Source: Torreya grandis
Taxonomy: Eukaryota > Streptophyta > Pinopsida > Cupressales > Taxaceae
DNA: 64,000 nucleotides
NCBI GenBank assembly: GCA_037957365.1
Contig: JARHVA010001740.1
Coordinates: 1,256,501 to 1,320,500 of the forward strand
Reading direction: 5' to 3'
Shown: one piece after another, positions 61,915-64,000 of the stretch
Numbering within the stretch: position 1 is the first letter of the stretch
Layout: each line of letters begins with the position of its first letter
The notes under the pieces: model-generated
What the model saw: the letters and a program-made list of their open reading frames with translations, nothing else
What the model was told of the DNA's origin: nothing
The model's database searches: none
Program-made: the position numbers and the translations under genes

Positions 61915-62540
61915 GAAAGAAATTATATTAATGTCCACAAGTGACCAAAGTAGATCAATGGGACCCACCAATTTATAATAGCAGGGGGAGCCCAAAAGCT
62001 CCAGAATCAGACTAAACACTAAGAATTAACTACAGTATAAAAATATATCTACCAGGGGTGAACCTCGAAAGGTAACCCTGCACATGCTTGGAAAAATATC
62101 AAAGTGAATTACAAATACTACAAATTTCAGAAATGTTAGAAATATTACAACTGGGCATACCAAAGAAACTCTCATGCCTCAATCATCAAAGAAGAAAATA
62201 AATAAAATGGAACCTTGATTGGTTAAAGACTTCAGGTTTCCACAATCCATTATGTTAAAATCACAGACTTCCGGAAAAATTGCGAGCAATCCATAATGGA
62301 GACCTTGGTTGGTGTTTCCCCAAGACTGCATTAAAAATAGGTTGTCAATGGGATGAGCTCAAGTGGTAAAAGTAATGGGGCTACCAAAATAGAGCCCTAA
62401 GTTAATCCTCGAGAGACGTAATAAAGTGTTGAAATTTAGTAAAATACGACATCCAACCTACAAGGTGTGGCGCACCCCAACAGATGAGGCATGGTGCAAG
62501 TAACAAGTGAACATTATTTTTGAAGACCTTTACTCGGGCA
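61915..62540. other. Nothing identified
   Basis: AT-rich sequence without coding or repeat signals that I can support. Confidence 0.35.
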
Positions 62541-63970
62541 TGATTGAAGATTGTCTGATTTCAGTAGATGCTCATATGGATCACACGTATATCCTTCACC
62601 GGTATTGAGTTGTGATCCATCATCGGTCGATGTTCCAACTGTTCTTCTCTACACCTAGAGACCTTTCTACACACCATAACAACATTTTTTCCACCCATTT
62701 TATGTATTTGGTCAGCAATTGGCACCACATCATCCAAAGTCATGACACACTCTTTGCAAATAACCAAAATGAATCTTAACGTGCATTGTCGTCACCAGCC
62801 TACAAACTTACTCCATTAGCAGTTGCCTCAAATATATCTTTGAACTCCCTAATATAAGCATTATGGATTTTACTATCAACATCATTAGCCATCAGATGTT
62901 TTTTGGGCGGCAGCATCAAACCTTTTATCCTGAGTTGTGGAAAATGGACCCCGCTTTATTATTAATTCTAGGGTAGGGCCAGTTTGATTTTTAATAATTA
63001 TTTGTTTGACGGTGACTGGCTTCAATCATTTATCATCAATCATTGTAATGTGTCGTCATCACTTTATTTGTCTATTTCTCAATTTTAATAGCATAATCTG
63101 AGTGCAACATCTCAATTTGACAATGAAATAATCCTCTTATGGAATACATGCTATCGTCTAAACAATTGTCTAGATAGATAACTCCATCAGGTTCAACCTG
63201 CATTTTCAAATCATAGTCCTTATACTTCAAATTTTTTTCTCAATCAAATCTGTAGTAATAGTGTTTGTGCTCAATGTATCATTCCAAATTTTTATTGAAA
63301 TCCTACATTACAAGGTACTCCCCCTGAGGCCTCCATATCCATACCAATACAGTTCTGGTACTATATTTCTAAGTTTCAATTGGAATAGTTCACAAACAAA
63401 CTCTTAATATTCCTTGATATTGGATAAGAAATCTACAGTCATGTTGTACTTAAAAATTTCACACGTAATTTTTAAATACACCAATAATAAAAATTTCAAA
63501 CCGACCATTTCAAATGTCGTTTTATGAGTCTTGTCAGTATGTTCCTACCTTCAATCCTTTTGTACTTCGTTTTCCATGTTGTGCAAGTCAATTCATGAAT
63601 AAAATCATGCGCAAGTAAGTTTGATAACATGTAGATCGACATCAACAAAAGTGCTTTTCAACGTTCGATAGTACACAACTCTTATTTAATTGTGTGCTCA
63701 TTGTACATAGCGTTTATTGTGTTCCACACTTCTTCAAAATGCTATGGTATTTATCTGATGGTGCAAATCTCATAAAATATTCCACTTTGAAATTTCAAAT
63801 TCATTAAAAGCCAAAAATCAGCAATAAAAAAAATGCAAACTCCAAGTTTATTTTTAGGTTTTCAAAAGCTCAAAAAAGGGGGCTTTTATTATATTTATCT
63901 CCCATCCATTTCCAATGCCCTGATAAAAGATTAAATCAAAAATAAATAAGAAAGTATGCATGTTGGAGTG
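62541..63970 (-). pseudogene. Decayed minus-strand retroelement-like region
   Basis: Minus-strand coding-like fragments (KECVMTLDDVVPIADQIHKM near 62700-62760, VEPDGVIYLDNCLDD near 63130-63200) occur among stops. Near 63917-63932 the plus-strand TGCCCTGATAAAA resembles the reverse complement of an initiator-Met primer site, which would place a 5' LTR further right. The ECV...D phrase also resembles sequence near 1000-1040 of the window, hinting at one family. No diagnostic domain was seen. Confidence 0.3.
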
Positions 63971-64000
63971 CCATTCTACTTGTTTAAGGCAAAAAATAAA

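Overview
The window reads as nuclear DNA from a land plant with a very large, transposon-filled genome. A conifer or other gymnosperm fits best, because introns of 8-14 kb are packed with old, nested, mostly broken plant-type retroelements and hAT transposons. No rRNA, tRNA, CRISPR or bacterial-type gene was seen, and hardly any long intact reading frame. The species itself cannot be read from the sequence.

The only host gene I can identify is on the minus strand and crosses almost the whole window. Seven small exons (60312-60404, 45762-45872, 34600-34763, 26438-26516, 15322-15426, 14735-14791, 11318-11362) have AG/GT borders, join in one frame (654 nt, 218 codons) and, read in order, follow the central part of strumpellin (WASHC5), the large scaffold subunit of the endosomal WASH actin-nucleation complex. 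The 5' and 3' ends of the gene lie outside the window or were not found. A separate plus-strand terminal exon near 61.55-61.85 kb belongs to an unidentified gene or retrocopy.

Almost everything else sits in or around those introns. 1-3.5 kb: a decayed gag/protease-like stretch. 3.88-7.47 kb: a nearly complete hAT transposon with terminal inverted repeats and a perfect 8-bp target duplication, with a poly(A)-tailed SINE-like retroposon nested in it. 8.0-9.3 kb: LINE 3' end. 15.9-17.6 kb: second, decayed hAT. 21.5-22.4 and 24.2-25.0 kb: two opposed solo LTRs of one family, each with its own target duplication and a row of hairpins sharing a CACCAA loop. 30.28-30.69 kb: tandem hairpins with a CACATA loop. 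31.9-34.0 kb: LINE reverse transcriptase. 36.1-37.45 kb: third, decayed hAT. 39.9-45.2 kb: gag-protease-only Ty3/gypsy-type element. 47.6-48.55 kb: long foldback. 49.0-50.44 kb: LINE 3' end. 50.47-58.3 kb: Copia element B, split by a complete Copia element A (52400-57368), itself split by a 277-bp TRIM. 58.56-59.75 kb: a 595-bp tandem duplication.

The elements do not work as a system with the gene; they are layers of insertion that lengthened its introns. The features least explained by known families are the two 'variable stem, constant loop' hairpin arrays and the strumpellin homologue itself.
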